The notes under the pieces: generated by a model
Told to the model about the DNA's origin: nothing
Databases searched by the model: none
What the model saw: the letters and a program-made list of their open reading frames with translations, nothing else
From: Alisma plantago-aquatica
Lineage: Eukaryota; Streptophyta; Magnoliopsida; Alismatales; Alismataceae
Reading direction: 5' to 3'
NCBI GenBank assembly: GCA_963693085.1
Contig: OY856409.1
Location: 1,533,714,472 to 1,533,778,471, forward strand
Length of the DNA: 64,000 nucleotides
Part shown: positions 12,295-23,366 of the stretch, piece after piece
How the letters are laid out: the number at the start of each line of letters is the position of its first letter
Numbering within the stretch: position 1 is the stretch's first letter
Made by a program: the position numbers and the translations under genes

Positions 12295-14540
12295 GCTAGT
12301 TTAGTAGAGTTAGAGTTTTGTGTCTACTGTACATCTTATACAGTGACATCATATCTTACTACAGTATGTCCACATGCTATGGTACACTTCATGTGGGTCT
12401 AAGGCATAATTAAAGGAATAAAAGATCAATTAATAGATCTAGTTCAATTACTTATTGTAATTATTATTAGAACTCTTATCATTTTGTATGATTTATAGAT
12501 TTCAACTACCATGCTTATATTTTTTGTATTCAAATTCAATTAGCAATATGTATATAGACTATTGTAGTTTCTTGATGATTCTATGCACTAATCCAGAAGG
12601 CCACAAATTGTACTAAAACATCTTTTAGGTAGAGGTCCATCTCAAGTGGATGAATTATAACCTAGTTTTTATTAGGAGTAATCCTATTAAGGTATTGAAA
12701 GGAATAGCTAGTTAGTTAGATGATCTCTTATCCTTCAACAATTCTTGAGAATGTGAGAGTGATAACTGAGACCTGTTTTGTAATAAGTTCTATTTTATGT
12801 ATATTAAATCTAGAACTCCTTTCTTTTAGTTGATTATGGTGTAGAAGTCAAATTCATCTATGAATTCATGACGTTTATATATTAAATCATATGTTACCTA
12901 TTAAGTTTGTAAGATGCATCATTTGTGTTGTATATCAAAGAAATAAATTTATGGCTATTTTCCTAGTTAATTTTTAAAAGTGGATGGTTAGTCTAATCTC
13001 ACCTTAACGGGCTTAAACCCTAGTTAGTTGATTTATGTCACGTCACAATTAGTTAGTCAACTTATTACTAGCCAACAACAATAGTCATTCTGACCTTCTA
13101 TTAGTTGACCAATTTACAAGTCTAACTAGAATTTGCAGTGAATAATTGATTTTTGATGTGATCCAAACCAAAACCAACATATTGAAATATGTATCTTTAT
13201 GTTTGACATATATATGTGACTTCCTATTAACTCACATTTATACCATTAATAAACTCTTATGAGGGTTTGACTAGTGTATTTTAGCTCAATTGACAAAGTT
13301 ATTCATGAATTTGATCCCATTTGTGCAAAGTTACAGTGTATATTGATTAAACCATTTAAGATTAGGGCTTACAAAAAAACCCATATATAACATTTTGAAG
13401 TGTCATTATGCAAAATAAAGTGAAAATGAGAAAAATAAGCATTAATGGAATTATTAAACTAAACTTATGGTTTTATTGATAGTCACAAAACAATACAAAA
13501 TGTGGATGTAGATATACATATATGATGATGTAAACCATAACATGTGTCTCAAAGTAACAATTTTTAAAATTAGATACCAAAACATAGATATTGGAGAGCA
13601 AACAATTATTAGAATGTGGTAGTAAAACATCTACCTATATTAAGTGAAATAAAACAACACAAGAAACATCTATTCTACAAGAACATCTATTCTAGAAGGA
13701 ACACCTATGATAAAGTCCTAGCACTAAAAGATATATCAAAGCATTGAAATATGGCAATATAAAAGTTACTCATGGTACCACTTCCGACCATTTATGCACA
13801 TCCCATGCATAGCCATGCACAAAGGAAACCGATTTATGATTAGTGTAAGTGGCATTGAAGTTTACTACATCTAAGAGTAACTATGCAAGGAAAATTAAAG
13901 GATTCAAATTGACATAAACATATTTAAGTTATTTCTTATATCTGGTTGAGGCCAACATGACATGATAAGTCATCATTGTTTGGCACATAATGCCCTTAGT
14001 TGAAATCAATAAGACATTTAGCACATAGTCTCCTATCTTGACAATGAAGTATCTTCTACTGACATTGAAGTTCCCTCTATTGTCACAAAATTCCCTCTAT
14101 GTATGTTGTAATAGTCCTAAAATATAACAGTTGGTCAAAATCCCTAGCTCATTTTCCCTATGTTCATATTATCATAAATTCAACAAAACTTCAATGCACA
14201 TTAACTCAACCAGAACAAGATCCATTTTACCTTTCACATCCAATTATGTTTAAACCCTAGATTGACCATATTCAACAAGGTCTCAACAATTATTGATCCA
14301 TTTGTACTTTAATTCCATAGATATTTAACCCTGGTTGATTAAAAGTGACTATTTAGAATTAAAATGTAAAACTACTATTTATAAGGTGCAACGGAACCTA
14401 GAAACTTACCCTTCTAAAACCCTTACCGCAAATCCATATTAGCCATAAAATGTTGATGTATTAAATGCAAAACAAGAATATCAAATATGTCTTATTACAC
14501 ACTAGTTTTCAATAACTAAACACATTTCTGAATGTTGTTT
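12295..14540. other. AT-rich stretch without recognisable genes
   Basis: No open frame of note. CATCTATTCTA words are repeated near 13,665-13,700, and TTAGTTAGTCAAC-type words occur near 13.05 kb. Probably old repeat debris. Confidence 0.55.
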
Positions 14541-15998
14541 GCATACTTTGAGATCAATACTTCAGTCGACTGGCACAACCAGTCAGTCAACTAGATATTC
14601 AGTCAGTCGATTTGTATATGGTTAGCAATGCAATAACTTTGTCTCATAATGAGATGAATGATGCACATTGTTATGCATGTCATTGATAGTTTGACCTAGT
14701 CAAACTGGTCATTTCACATATATCAATTAATTTGGACACTACAATCAATCAATTGAGTATTTTGACCATCTACTAGGAACAATGCACAATAGGTCAGTTG
14801 GACACTCCAACCAGTCAACTAGCCGGTACCATTGGTTAGTGTCAAATGATGTTCAGTTGGTCAATTTGACATTCCAATCGATCAACATTGCACACTAGTT
14901 GGTCAATTGGACATCTCATCCATTCAACTTGCATCCAATTTTACTTAAGTTGATTACCTAAACACTTTTAGTAAACAAGTTAGATTTTATCCATGAGTAA
15001 ACTCCTATTCCAAGGCTATCCTATGTATTTGACCCTATAGGTCCCATATTAGGTTGGTAGTGAATGTCCATAACTTGATTATTACATCACAAGCAATGGG
15101 TGCTATTTAGAAAGTAATTGAAAAGTTGGAGAACAACTTCAACCTACAATTTGTGATCATTGTTATAGTGATCGTATAGTTCATGTGTCTCTTATATCTA
15201 TATTGAACTTGAGGCATAGAATCATCATCCTCTTAATATTCAATCCATGTTCCTTGAACTAGTACAGATACTATCAGACGCATGTCATCTCACATATCAC
15301 ACATTGAGTCATACGAGTATGGCCATATGTTTCTTAGTCTTGATTATCAAGTGGCCAGGATATCAACTTATTTTAGAGGGAAGACTCCCGTCTACATAAC
15401 TCACAGTAGATCCTTATGTGTCACAACAGAGCCAAGCACCAACTTTATTGCAATCTTTGTTCATAATCATGTTGGATCGTGTCAAAGTTCATCAAAAGAC
15501 ATGTGATGAGTGTAGCAACTTTAGGTCTAACAATCACAATCACCACAATCACTTTGAGAGATGATTCTGATTATGATTCCATGGTTTGCATGAATCACTC
15601 TTTAGGTGGGTCTGTCTGGTACAATGTTTTATAACAAGTACCTACGTGCTTGACTTGATATCTGATATCAGCACAAATGAGATTCTATCAGCGGTCAACA
15701 CACATTCCATTTGTATGTATTATTGTCTCCTATTTTTCTTTTGAAATAATATATGAATAGGGACATAAAAAGAATGGATGTACTCTTATCCTACATATGA
15801 TGTCATTATTTAAGTCCTCAACCTGAAGACATATGTCATTGAGTAACATAATTCTCTAGACATCTATCATGTTTGTGTCATCATATCAGAATGTGACAAA
15901 CATCATAGATGAAATTACCTTTGTTATTATAAAATCAATTACATGATACCCCATTACAATCATCATGTGATTATCTCTATGGGCATACATACAAATAG
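14540..15998 (-). mobile_element. Truncated 3' LTR of a copia element (family A)
   Basis: On the minus strand this LTR starts near 15,998 (TTGTATGTATGCCCATAGAG) directly after a polypurine-like tract. It aligns along its length with the solo LTR at 52,464-54,599: both share GACCCTATAGGTCCCATATTA, GTGGCAGTGAATGTCC-like text, CATGTGATGAGTGTAG and the TTGATTATC/ACTTATC AAG block in the same order and orientation. The downstream part with TATA box, R and U5 seen in the solo LTR is missing, so this copy stops near 14,540. Confidence 0.75.
14560..14945. repeat. GTCGACTGG/CCAGTCAACT motif array in copia LTR U3
   Basis: At least ten short words of the type CAGTCGACTGG, CCAGTCAGTCAAC, GGTCAGTTGG, TTGGTCAATTTG, CGATCAAC and TTGGTCAATTGG, on both strands, spaced 10-40 bp. 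The equivalent zone of the solo LTR (53,100-53,480) has its own array. Confidence 0.7.
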
Positions 15999-16500
15999 AC
16001 TCCTACTTGCACTTAGAACCAATCACCCACAAATCTTTTTCCAAGTGAACTTAACATGACCATCATGCTAATGTTGCATAAGTGCTTTTGTCAGTGGGTA
16101 AGCTACATTTACTTCCAGTCAGTACTTTGCAAATCTTCATAGCTCCTCATTATATGATTTCTTATATGAGATATAAAATGTCATAGTATGTTATCTAGTT
16201 TCCTTATCCTATCCAATACCTCCATTGTTGCCGCAATATTTTCATGTGTCATTGATGAAATCTTATTTTAGGACTTTGTATTGTTTCTCTTTTCATATTA
16301 GTTGCATCTAAATGTTGTTAGATTGCAAGTTATTCTCCCAATATGTGATTTCATATCAAATATACTCATGGTGCTTTTTATGTGTTTTACAAGATCTTTG
16401 TTCATGCATTGGATGTAAAGGAGAGAGAAGGAGAGGATCCTTGGGTTTACACACCTTGGGATTGAACCAAGATATTCCTCAAGCATCCCTATAATAGACA
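15999..16500 (-). pseudogene. Copia RNase H remnant with polypurine tract
   Basis: Minus-strand translation of 16,020-16,290 gives a decayed copia RNase H C-terminus: DPIDLYCDNNG, a frame with CKV-type and LTKAL words, then LSAS near the stop. The polypurine-like tract AAGTGCAAGTAGGAG (complement about 16,000-16,014) abuts the LTR. Further upstream on minus, around 16,430-16,500, GMLEEYLGSIP resembles the GMLGRYQSNPG block of copia RT, so a segment between them has been lost. Stops and frameshifts are frequent. The layout RNase H, polypurine tract, 3' LTR fixes the orientation. Confidence 0.7.
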
Positions 16501-16549
16501 AAGATTACTCCAAAGAAATTAACAACCATTTGAAAAAGTTTGAAGCAAA

Positions 16550-18852
16550 AGTCAAGCAACTGGACACCCACCACGGGCCATGGTACTCTGCCATGGTAGT
16601 GGTGAGATGGTCCAAATTCACAGTGAGATTATATTTTTGGGCATCTACTACTATAGTCGTGGCAGCCAAAATGGCCACGATACACCAAGTCCCCCACAGT
16701 CGTGGCCATCAGAGCAATTGTGGCCAAAATTCACCCATCACCCCCATGGCACAACGCCACGACCAAGGCAAAGATGCAAAAACATCCATACACTTTGCAT
16801 GAAATATAAAGGATTTACCATGGACATGGACACCAAAATAACCATGGAGATTGAAGATCATGATGACTGTGACAACTCCCATGACTACATCATGTAGAGG
16901 ACATAACAGGCAACAATGAAAAATGACCAAGGCACCCTCCTCTACCACGGTAGTACTCCGCAACATGGCCATGGCGCCATCCATCTAGCTTGACTGTGGC
17001 ACCCTCCATGGCCATGACCATCCCACTTCCTTAACCTTCAATCCACATCATGCATCCACCACACCTATATCATTCCCCATGACCGTGCCAACCCACACTC
17101 ACCATGGTCGTGGCTACCACATAACCATATTCAACTTTTCCACTACATTCCCAACTTTACCCCTATTTAACCTAATGCTTCCCCACCACCTATAGATACA
17201 TAGCTTGTGGTTGGAGCATGAGTTTAACTACATATACCATTCATTTTCACCCCCCTATAGAATTTAAGAGGTCCTACCTACCCCCTTCCATATCCACCTC
17301 ATTTCCACCCAAAAACCCTAGTTTTCGAGGATTTTCACCACCAAACCTCACCAATTCATGTCATTGCCTACCTTCGAGGGAGGTGATTCATCTTATATTG
17401 CAAGGAGGTGAAGGAGGATCTTACATGACCTACCATGACCTTCTTCCTCTTTCTTCTTTCCTTTTTTCTCTTTTTTATTATGAGTAGCTAAGCCCTCTTA
17501 GTGGATTTTTTGGGATTAAATGTCACTTTGATGTAATGTGGTGGGATATAACTTGTGATGAACATAATTCCATTCTATGATTATTGCCTCTTGATTCTAC
17601 CTTGTTTCCCATTATTCTAATCATGATTTATGCTTCTGAACATGGATTGATTGTTGTGTGATGTTGTAAAACACCTATATTCTACGGGAAAACTAATTGT
17701 ATGTGACTATCTTAGGAATTTCTCCTTAGTCCAACTAGTGGATACCTAGCTAGCACCCTATCTTACTACATACAAATCTCTTCCCCTAAAACTAACTGTG
17801 AGATCTAAGTAGTTAGTGTAAGGGTGATTAGTGAAATTGCATAGATCTTCCTAAAGGCTAGATGGTGACTAACATGAGGTGAAACACCCTCATATTTACC
17901 CTTCCTTCGTACCCTTCGCTCTTAATTGCCCTAACAACCCTTATCCTAGAAACCTATATTAGTTGAATCCAATATAAATCCTACTTAGACCTTGGTCCAA
18001 TTGAGCCTCGTAAGGCTAGATAGGGGGTGAAAGGGTGTAATTCCCCTCCCACACTCTATTCTATCAATGGCCACCCAATAGTCTAGGTTTATTTCATTGT
18101 ATTTGAATATATTGTTTGGTTTGGCAATTTAGAATTAAAATATAGCATTTGCATGTTATATCAACCCCTATCTTGTATTCTTGTGACATTTGCCCAAACA
18201 TCCCACTCTTCCCATAATTTTCTAAAACCCACTTTGCTTAACTTAGCTTTCTTATTCTAGTGTAGTTACTTGCCTTAATTTCTCCTTAGATTAATTGCTT
18301 AGTTCTAGATAAGTAGGCCTTGCTTGAGTAGTTTGTACTCTCTTGAGCATGCCAGTATTAATATTTCAAGTTAGTAATGGCCTAGGTCATTAATTTCTTT
18401 AGTGCTTAACTTGCTTGATTTGTGTAATTTAGATATAGTCTCTTGTTCGTTCTTGCTTAGTTGTATTATTTGTTAATTAGAATTGCTTGTTTAGGTTTAA
18501 CTTAAGATTTATACAAATATGGTTTCATTATTTCTTTCAATTGCTTGCATCATTAGTGTAATCAACCAAATTAAGCAAAAAACCCTTAAAATGTTACTCT
18601 CTACTTTAGGAACATAGCTCACCCTAACCTAGCTCTAGTTCCCCCTCTCTCCCTATAGATCAACTCCTCACTTGCCACTCACCTATACTACAACGTGATA
18701 CCATGCACTTGCGGGTTATATATTGAGGTCTATGTGAATGTGTTCGTATGGGGGGCTTATTAATTTGAAAGACTCGAGTGTGTTTTCTTTGTGCACATTC
18801 AATCAAAGTTCAATTGATTTGGGTGTGTGATGTGAAGAAACACCAAACTTTT
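16550..18852 (+). mobile_element. Putative 5' LTR of an Athila-like gypsy element
   Basis: A C-rich zone with repeated CCATGG/GCCACG words (16,560-17,120) is followed by TATTTAA near 17,165, AACCCTAGTTTTCGAGG, a CTTCTTCC-type leader and GAGTAGCTAAGCCCTCT, a layout familiar from Athila-group LTRs. Near the right end comes ACGTGATACCATGCACTTGCG, also typical of these LTRs, and then a decayed primer-binding site at 18,853. The left boundary is uncertain and no matching 3' LTR is visible to the right, so the call rests on order and motif resemblance. Confidence 0.5.
16560..17120. repeat. CCATGG/CGTGGCC inverted-motif array
   Basis: Over a dozen short words such as CCATGGTAGTGG, GTCGTGGC, GGCCACGA, CGTGGCCATC, GCCACGACCA, TACCACGGTAG, CATGGCCATGG and CCATGGTCGTGGC occur in both orientations within 560 bp, creating many possible small hairpins. 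Open frames here (16,530-16,897 on plus, 16,709-16,984 on minus) are by-products of this composition. Confidence 0.7.
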
Positions 18853-18871
18853 TGGCAATGTTTCCAAAGAG
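18853..18871 (+). other. Decayed primer-binding site (tRNA-Asp type)
   Basis: TGGCAATGTTTCCAAAGAG aligns base for base with the Athila/Tat-type primer-binding site TGGCGCCGTTGCCGGGGA, with several G-to-A and C-to-T differences. It lies at the expected place between LTR and gag. The match is 12 of 18 by my count, so it is suggestive rather than firm. Confidence 0.45.
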
Positions 18872-19121
18872 TAGAGGCGCTCAACCTAGCTAGTTAGTGT
18901 ATCTTAGTTTTTCCTATTTCCCTCACCATTGCTATTCTATATTCTTTGTTTACTTTTGCATAGTTGTCTTCCGTCTTAGTTCTTGTTGCTTGTTTGTGCA
19001 TTTTGTAGGTCAGAGTTGTGCATGCTTGGTAGACATTAAACTTCTACAACCTTGGTTCTCTTTGACTCCTAGATAGGTAGAAGAAGACATCAACAACACC
19101 ACAAACAACAATCAGAATATG
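18872..19121 (+). other. Leader of Athila-like element
   Basis: Untranslated stretch between the primer-binding site and gag, T-rich then A-rich, ending in CAACAACACCACAAACAACAATC just before the first plausible gag ATG. Confidence 0.4.
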
Positions 19122-20640
19122 AAATGGAAGGCTCATATGCCCAAATCCCTCCTGAGGGTGTTCCACAAAACCCTCCTAAGGGGGTTCCACTACCAACAAG
19201 CCCCTCCCCCCTCCATGAGTAGTTCACTCTAGGGAACTACACCTCACCCGTTGTCACCCTTTTTGACCAAATTTTAGCTCAATAATTTTCCATCCCACCA
19301 ACCCTTCTTGTCTCCTACCCACTTTTTATGGGATGGAGAATGAGAATCCATACCACCATGTTGATGCCTTTCTAAAGACCTACTGCACCTTCCATACGCC
19401 TGTTGCCAGTGATGATTCTATAAGAAAATGCTAAAGAGTTGTATATTTCAAAGCCTAAAATGGTTACATGGGTGTCTGTGAAGAATGAGTTCCTAAAGAA
19501 GTTCTACCCATCTCCAAGCTGAATCAGATGAGGATGTGCATTGCCTCCTTCACTCAAAAGGAAAACAAGCCTTTCCATGAAACCTAGGACAGATTCCAGA
19601 AGCTCATGTGAGACTTCCCCCACCAAGAAGTACCCATATGGCATCTAGTGCAATCTTTCTATATTGGGATTTTTGAACTGAGCCAGACTATAATTAACTC
19701 TTCTTGCGGTAGAACATCATGGACAAGCCCCCAGAAGAGTCTTGACCACTTGTTGAGCACCTTGCTAAAAACTCATACCATCAAGCTTCAAGTCAAGGAG
19801 AACATTATGACATGAACTGGAGCTCCTCCTCCTCCTCATGTTTATCTAGTTAGAGAATAGGTCAATTCGCAAATGGTGAAGATCATTGTTGACATGAAGA
19901 AACCTAATGAAAAATTGAGTTAGGTGTTCTACCAGCCAATCCACCATGGACATCGATTTTATTGATGAAGAAGTGAAGGATTTGCAATCTTTCGGAAACT
20001 ACAATCATTAAGGGTTAATTCCAAACTCTTACAACCCAGAATGGAGGAATTTTCCAATTTCTCTTGGAAGAAACAAGGTGAAGATGGGCAAGGGAAACCA
20101 AGACAACATCAAGGGCCAAGAAAGAGTTCAAGGTTTGAAAATGAATTCCTAGGAAGATTAAGAAACTTGGATGACATGAAGAGGGACATGTTCTCACACG
20201 GGTAAATGGTTAGTTGTCTTGAGTGAAGACTAGATCAAGTCTCTCTTTCACTTTCCCTTCATGAGTAGGGAAGACTTCCTTCCCAACCAATGGCCAATCC
20301 CAACAATTATGGTGGTTCTATGAAGACTCCTCAAGGTGCATATATCCCACCCTAAAAACAAGTACCAACTCTTTAATGATACCAAGGACCTCCTAGTCCC
20401 TATGCCCCTCCACCTCCACAACCCCCATCTAACTAACATTACACTCCACCTCCACCATAGTCCTACCAACAACCTCCTCCTCAATATCAACCCCCTTCAC
20501 AACAACCACAACAACAACCCCCAAAGCATCCCCACAACAACCAACTTTAATTCTCCAAAACCCAAACCCCCCACCAAAGACCACCACCACCTCCACCATC
20601 ATCCTCAAGAGATCCCCCTTCTTCCTATGAGAAAGTGAAT
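19122..20640 (+). pseudogene. Athila-like gag remnant
   Basis: Translation of the plus strand gives MEGSYAQIPPEGVPQNPP, then MENENPYHHVDAFLKTYC, VPISKLNQMRMCIASFTQKE-type text, FHETxDRFQKLM, VPIWHLVQSFYIG and INSSCGRTS. These in order match the retrotrans_gag domain of Athila-group elements (ENPYEHLDEF, FSQQEGEQFHETWERFKEL, WQLVQSFYDGL, DASCGG), recalled from the family. The C-terminal part is rich in Pro, Gln and Asn (about 20,340-20,640: YAPPPPQPPSN, YQQPPPQYQPPSQQPQQQPP). There are many stops and several frameshifts, so no protein is made. Gag would package the element RNA. Confidence 0.75.
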
Positions 20641-21240
20641 ATGGTTCCAGTCATATGGAGGAAGAAGGATGTTGAAGAGTTCATGGAAAAGGGGGGTAAG
20701 GTGATTAAGGTTCATGATAAAGAACCATTGTGAGAAAAGTCTTGTGGAGATTCTAAGAGCATCAAAGATTCTATTGTTCCACTTTTTCTTGAGAGTATCA
20801 AGTGCACCAAAGTTCTGGCACCCCCCTACAATAGTGAGGAAAAACCACCAAGTGGTCTACAATGATTCAGAAGACAATACCATGTGTCTCACCCCCATAT
20901 GAAGCAATGATACCAACTTTGCCACCATTTTTTGGAAGTGACGAGGGTATTCGCAGTTCAATTTTCTACCCATTATGTGATGAGATGACATTTGTTGTCC
21001 CACAGTATAATGAGATGATGACATTGGATGTTCCATTCCATTGGGAGTCAATGGTAGCCCAAGCTCCACCTCATGTGATAAACATCACCTCCTTGTTGCC
21101 CCAAGACATTCAATCTATTTCCAAATATGTTGATACAAGTAGGAGATTTTCCTTTGATTCCTTAGAAGGTCCATACACCAAGGTTTGGTGTGGCTGTACT
21201 TGGAGCTTTTTAGAATCCTTGAAACAAAGAATGACAGGCC
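20641..21240 (+). pseudogene. Gag-protease linker remnant
   Basis: Continues the Athila-like polyprotein in several frames (VIWRKKDVEEFMEKGGKVIKV, then a stop-ridden stretch; 20,862-21,245 is open in one frame). The domain is not recognisable beyond its position between gag and protease. Confidence 0.45.
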
Positions 21241-21675
21241 TTTAAACATGTCTTTCCTTAGTTAAGGATGTTTGCATTAGGAATATGAAATTAGTACTAA
21301 TGCCACCAACAGAAATCATTGCTATAAAACAATGTGAATTTCATCATGTGAGGACACTTTTCATAGAAAAGGAAGACCCAGGAACCCCTCTTATAACTTT
21401 TTACATAAATCTACAAGTCGTCGAGTGTGCTCTTCTAGATTTTGGGCTCAAGCATGAGAATCATATCATTTGACATATACTCACAACTTGGCTTAAAGAA
21501 AATGAAACTAAAAGATTGTGTCATAATAATGGTCGATGAATCTAGGATAATGCCTATGGGCATGTTGACAAGTGAGATAGTGGCATTAGATAGAAGAGTA
21601 ACCATTAATTTTCCAACTAATTTTTTGATCAAGGACATTGACCCAATGGAGGGGAAGGATTACATCGTCGTGTGA
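21241..21675 (+). pseudogene. Athila-like aspartic protease remnant
   Basis: Translation from 21,285 reads IIAIKQCEFHHVRTLFIEKE, DPGTPLITFYINLQVVECALLDFG. From 21,442, one frame later, it reads GSSMRIISFDIYSQLGLKK, MVDESRIMPMGMLTSEIV and NFLIKDIDPMEGKDYIVV. The order matches the retroelement aspartic protease: the ALLD(T/S)GSS active site, the SQLGL helix, and the FLV-DLDP end. A one-base frameshift falls inside the active-site triplet at about 21,437-21,445. Protease would cut the polyprotein; this copy could not be made intact. Confidence 0.75.
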
Positions 21676-23366
21676 AGGATCTTCTTATCCACAGCTGATG
21701 TGGAGATCAAGATGAGAACACACAATTTGGCATCACATATAGGAGGATGAAGAGAGAGACTTCTTTATATTCACTAACAAAGAGAGACAGAAATTAAGTG
21801 ATGAGGATCTTTGCAGCAACTTGGACAACCCAAATTTTAAAGAAGAGTGATTGTCAAACCGCTATTACTTATCAATGCATGTCCCATGGGATGAAGACCA
21901 TGTTGTTAGAGCATTGGAAAGGATCACTTTGGAAGAAGAAAAAAACATTTTTGGTGAGAACACTTGATGGGGAAATAACAAAAATCCTGGTTGAAGGTAG
22001 CACCAGTGGGAGGCAACCCATGTGGTTTAAGATTCTCAAAACCTCCTTATATCTATTACACTTTGGTTTTTCCAAATAATACACACATACACCATACTTG
22101 ATAGTTTTGTTGTTTGTGAACCATGTTAGAGCAGGTACCATGGATAAAAGATGAGGCATGAAGGATCTAGTCAAGGAGAAGATCAAAATTTAAATGAACA
22201 ATGATGATTAGTGAAAAATCTATAGGAAGAATCCCAAAACAGCCATGCTCCACACCACAGTTATGTTTCCTGTAAGACAGAACGATCATTTTTCTCACAC
22301 GAACATGGTGGCCCTTCCCTACTCACCTAGTGCTATGTTGATCACTCAATATCTTGGTGGTTGTCTACTATAACTTACCTTCTACCCTACTATTCTAAAC
22401 TTCTATTTCATGTTGCGAATAGTATGATTTAAAAGTTTGGGGTGGTAGGGTGGTAAGTCCTTCCTCTACCTCATTTACCTCTATATTCCTTATTCTTCAT
22501 TTTGTAGTGGTGATCAAACAGTCTAACTAACTCTTATACTTGTCCATCCACACTTTGTTCAGTTGTTGTTGTATTCATGCATACCATGTAGTTTAATTCC
22601 ATGCGTTTTTGCATTATTTTTTAAAAAAAGTGCTCTTTTTTCCATTCTTTCTCATGCAATTCATCTCATGTAGATTTCTGGTAATTTTTGTACATTTTAT
22701 CTAGGATTTTATTGATTAATTCTTTTTATTCTCTAAATATAGGTTTGGATGTGATTAAATGCAAATTGGAACCATTTTGGCCTATTTTGCCTAAATTGGA
22801 AATTTCCTGACCAAAAGTATGTTGTGACTCAATCTCTATTTAATAAATTGGAATTTTTGATCTATGAAAAATGCATGTTAAGTTTCAATATTCTATTGCT
22901 AAATGGTCTTGATTGTTGAATTTTTACATGTGAATCACCTCTCTTATGTTTGTTAATAGTTTGTTTAAATTGTGATTTGAACAAGCTATAAACTCTTAGG
23001 GCATATGGAATCATTCAATAGAAATATGAATTTCATGATTGTTTACTCATGTGGTGTGACATTATTTGATGAAGTGTTGGAATAGCCTTTATGCAGGTGG
23101 TTTTATCTTGAGAACCACGCTAGTGACTCCTCTTTGACATGACTTTTCTTTCATCACCTTCTTACCTCTCTACCTCATGGAAGGATGCCAAAGTGCACAT
23201 ATATAGAAGTGGACACCTCCAAAAGTTTGGGGTGGACACGTCTACATATCCTCACTTCACCCTCACCACCATATGCCCCACCTCCAACAAGGGAAAAGAA
23301 AAGAAAAAGAAAAGAACAGAAAAAACAAAAATAAAACAAAAGATGCTCCTCTGTACGAGCATCTAA
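21676..23366 (+). other. Distal non-coding part of the Athila-like element, pol absent
   Basis: No RT, RNase H or integrase follows the protease. About 300 bp later comes GTGGGAGGCAACCCATG (22,007-22,023), a phrase typical of the post-pol region of Athila elements, and AAAGTTTGGGGTGG occurs at 22,432 and again near 23,223. This implies that the pol region between about 21.75 and 22.0 kb is deleted. No 3' LTR was identified. Short open frames such as 23,139-23,366 look accidental. Confidence 0.5.

Noticed and set aside
16530..16984. Overlapping open frames of about 90-105 codons on both strands
   Set aside because: They arise from the C-rich CCATGG/GCCACG array of the Athila-like LTR. No family match, and both strands are open alike.
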